DNA of 13,818 nucleotides, taken from Clostridiales bacterium (GTDB lineage Bacteria; Bacillota; Clostridia; Christensenellales; JAISNN01). The position numbers were made by a program, and so were the translations under genes. Of this stretch, positions 12,662 through 13,818 are shown one piece after another; within the stretch, counting starts at the first letter, position 1; the number at the start of each line of letters is the position of its first letter. The notes below the pieces were generated by a model. The model made no database searches, had not been told where the DNA came from, and saw only the letters and a program-made list of their open reading frames with translations. The DNA lies in the NCBI GenBank assembly GCA_031289865.1, contig JAITOQ010000239.1, forward strand, positions 1-13,818, in the 5' to 3' direction.

Positions 12662-13297
12662 TTATTTGCCGCTCTTAACGCTGCTGCGGACGAGAATAAG
12701 CGTACCCTTTACGCCGGGAACGGCTCCCTTTATCAAAAGGAGGTTTCTCTCTGCGTCAACCTTCGCGATGAGAAGATTTTGAATAGTAACTTGCTCGTTT
12801 CCGTATTGTCCGGGCATCTTCTTGTTCTTGAATACTCTCGACGGGTCGGAGTTCGATCCCATAGAACCTACCCCTCTGTGATAACCCGAACCGTGAGCCA
12901 TAGGGCCCGTGTGCATATTCCAACGCTGAACCGTACCCGTAAAGCCTCTGCCGCGTGTCTTGCCGACCACGTCGATCTTGTCGCCGACCTTAAATACGTC
13001 GCATTTGATCTCTTGTCCGACCTCGTAGTTTTTTGCATCCTTGAGCTTGATTTCTCTCAAAAATCTCTTAGGCTGTACGTTAGCTTTTTTGAATTGCCCT
13101 TTTTGCGGCTTGTTGACGTTCTTTTCTTTGATCTCTCCGAACGCGATTTGAAGCGCGTCGTACCCGTCTTTTTCAACGGTTTTCTTTTGCACTATCGGAC
13201 ATGGACCCGCTTGCACTACCGTAACCGGTATTACACGTCCATCCTCAGCAAAAATTTGGCTCATTCCGAGCTTGACTCCAATGATTGCTTTATCCAC
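12662..13297 (-). CDS. rplC: 50S ribosomal protein L3
   Basis: L3 is an early 50S assembly protein with a loop near the peptidyl-transferase centre. I choose the GTG start at 13297, giving 211 residues beginning MDKAIIGVKLGMSQIF, which matches the family start. The other in-frame GTG at 13309 lies inside the Shine-Dalgarno GGAGGTGA (13306-13313) itself, so it cannot be the start. The signature GRGFTGTVQRWNMHTGPMAH (116-135) and HRGVGSMGSNSDPSRVFKNK (140-159) are clear. The Gln methylated in E. coli L3 is not conserved at the loop. It is separated from rpsJ by 130 bp, unusually far for this cluster. Confidence 0.96.
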   Translation of the reverse strand: MDKAIIGVKLGMSQIFAEDGRVIPVTVVQAGPCPIVQKKTVEKDGYDALQIAFGEIKEKNVNKPQKGQFKKANVQPKRFLREIKLKDAKNYEVGQEIKCDVFKVGDKIDVVGKTRGRGFTGTVQRWNMHTGPMAHGSGYHRGVGSMGSNSDPSRVFKNKKMPGQYGNEQVTIQNLLIAKVDAERNLLLIKGAVPGVKGTLILVRSSVKSGK

Positions 13298-13372
13298 GAT
13301 AAAGTTCACCTCCGTAATTTTGCTTTATTTTTTTGTGTTTTTTATATATATAATTTGATATCTTTATATAGT

Positions 13373-13399
13373 GCGGAAAAACGGTGTCCCGAATTCCGC
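13373..13399. other. Inverted repeat in the rpsJ-rplC gap
   Basis: GCGGAA (13373-13378) pairs with TTCCGC (13394-13399), and inside it CGG (13382-13384) pairs with CCG (13389-13391) around a 4-base loop. In the operon direction it is followed by an AT-rich run, not a T tract, so it does not look like a terminator for rpsJ. On the plus strand it is followed by five T. The flanking 13310-13372 is about 85% A+T with several TATA-like runs but no -35 match that I can support. Confidence 0.5.
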
Positions 13400-13427
13400 T
13401 TTTTAATGATTGTCTGTTATAGATGAA

Positions 13428-13736
13428 TCAGAGCTTAATCTTAATGTCCACACCCGCCGGCAAATCCAACTTCATAAGAAGATCTATCGTTTTTGGGGTC
13501 GGATTGTAGATGTCTATGATTCTCTTGTGCGTCCGAATCTCGAATTGTTCGCGGCTGTCCTTGTACTTGTGCGGCGAACGGAGGATCGTAACGATCTCTC
13601 TTTCGGTCGGGAGCGGAATAGGTCCGGAGACCTTTGTGCCCGCTTTTTTGACGGTCTCGACGATTCTCTCCGCGGAGAGGTCGATGAGCGACGGTTCGTA
13701 TGCTTTCATACGGATTCTGATTCTTTGTCCTGCCAT
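13428..13736 (-). CDS. rpsJ: 30S ribosomal protein S10
   Basis: S10 is a 30S head protein and also, as NusE, links transcription antitermination with NusB and NusG. The 102-residue product has the exact family length and landmarks: QRIRIRMKAYEPSLIDLSAE, the signature SGPIPLPTEREI (37-48), EIRTHKRIIDIYNPTPKTID and the end LPAGVDIKIKL. It is the first gene of the S10 operon. ATG 13736 follows AGGAGG at about 10 bases. The 82 bases upstream are its partial leader, and the promoter and preceding gene (commonly tuf) lie outside the window. Confidence 0.98.
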   Translation of the reverse strand: MAGQRIRIRMKAYEPSLIDLSAERIVETVKKAGTKVSGPIPLPTEREIVTILRSPHKYKDSREQFEIRTHKRIIDIYNPTPKTIDLLMKLDLPAGVDIKIKL

Positions 13737-13759
13737 GCTTAAGTGTCCTCCTAACTTAT

Positions 13760-13777
13760 CGGGTATAAACTCACCCG
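13760..13777 (-). promoter_or_regulatory. Small leader hairpin upstream of rpsJ
   Basis: CGGGT (13777-13773) and ACCCG (13764-13760) on the minus strand pair around an 8-base loop, just before the rpsJ Shine-Dalgarno. The stem is only 5 bp. It may be part of a larger S10 leader cut off by the window end. I do not recognise a named leader motif. Confidence 0.3.
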
Positions 13778-13799
13778 TGTGTATCTTGGGCTACCGCAT

Positions 13800-13818
13800 A
13801 AAAAAAAGCGTACATACG
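13800..13818 (-). terminator. Possible terminator tail before the S10 operon (cut by window edge)
   Basis: On the minus strand the window opens with CGTATGTACGC followed by eight T (13807-13800). This looks like the descending arm and T tract of an intrinsic terminator for the gene upstream of rpsJ, but the ascending arm would lie outside the window. It cannot be confirmed here. Confidence 0.3.

Noticed and set aside
12566..13426. 286-codon plus-strand open frame
   Set aside because: It is antisense to rplC and the start of rplD, whose frames are fully conserved. It has no recognisable domain, and long antisense frames are common over such genes.

Overview
This window is the 5' two-thirds of a classic bacterial ribosomal-protein supercluster (S10, spc and the start of the alpha operon). 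Every confident gene is read from the minus strand. In transcription order, from high to low coordinates: rpsJ, rplC, rplD, rplW, rplB, rpsS, rplV, rpsC, rplP, rpmC, rpsQ, rplN, rplX, rplE, rpsN, rpsH, rplF, rplR, rpsE, rpmD, rplO, secY, adk, map, a KOW-domain protein gene, infA, rpmJ, and the first 35 codons of rpsM. Two of these, rpmD (4815-4994) and rpmJ (379-495), are very short genes.

The gene content suggests Bacillota, most likely an uncultured Clostridia-type bacterium. The pointers are a zinc-binding S14, an adenylate kinase with four lid cysteines, an L30 gene, a KOW/L14e-like protein between map and infA, strong GGAGG ribosome-binding sites, and 1- or 4-base overlaps at several gene junctions. 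I cannot place it more precisely. The first 30 bases are the end of a standard Illumina sequencing adapter joined to rpsM, so the window starts at an untrimmed short-read contig end and rpsM is truncated artificially.

Layout: 13310-13818 holds rpsJ with its partial leader and an AT-rich 130-bp gap before rplC. From 13297 to 3024 the cluster is compact, from L3 to SecY. From 3023 to 136 the genes are spaced more loosely. Here adk, map, the KOW gene, infA and rpmJ alternate with gaps of 52-250 bp. Two of these gaps (2774-3023 and 496-725) hold a dispersed repeat of about 84 bp flanked by tandem arrays that all have a 7-bp period. The rpmJ-rpsM gap carries a near-consensus sigma-A promoter followed by a terminator-like hairpin that overlaps an alternative stem.

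Together the genes supply core ribosomal proteins, the Sec translocation channel, nucleotide balance (Adk), N-terminal methionine removal (MetAP) and initiation factor 1. Most of the window is ordinary housekeeping DNA. The points worth a second look are the adapter chimera, an rpsC frame that runs 260 bp into rplP without a stop, the heptad and dispersed repeats, and the putative leader structures. I see no CRISPR array, tRNA, rRNA, transposase or defence system.
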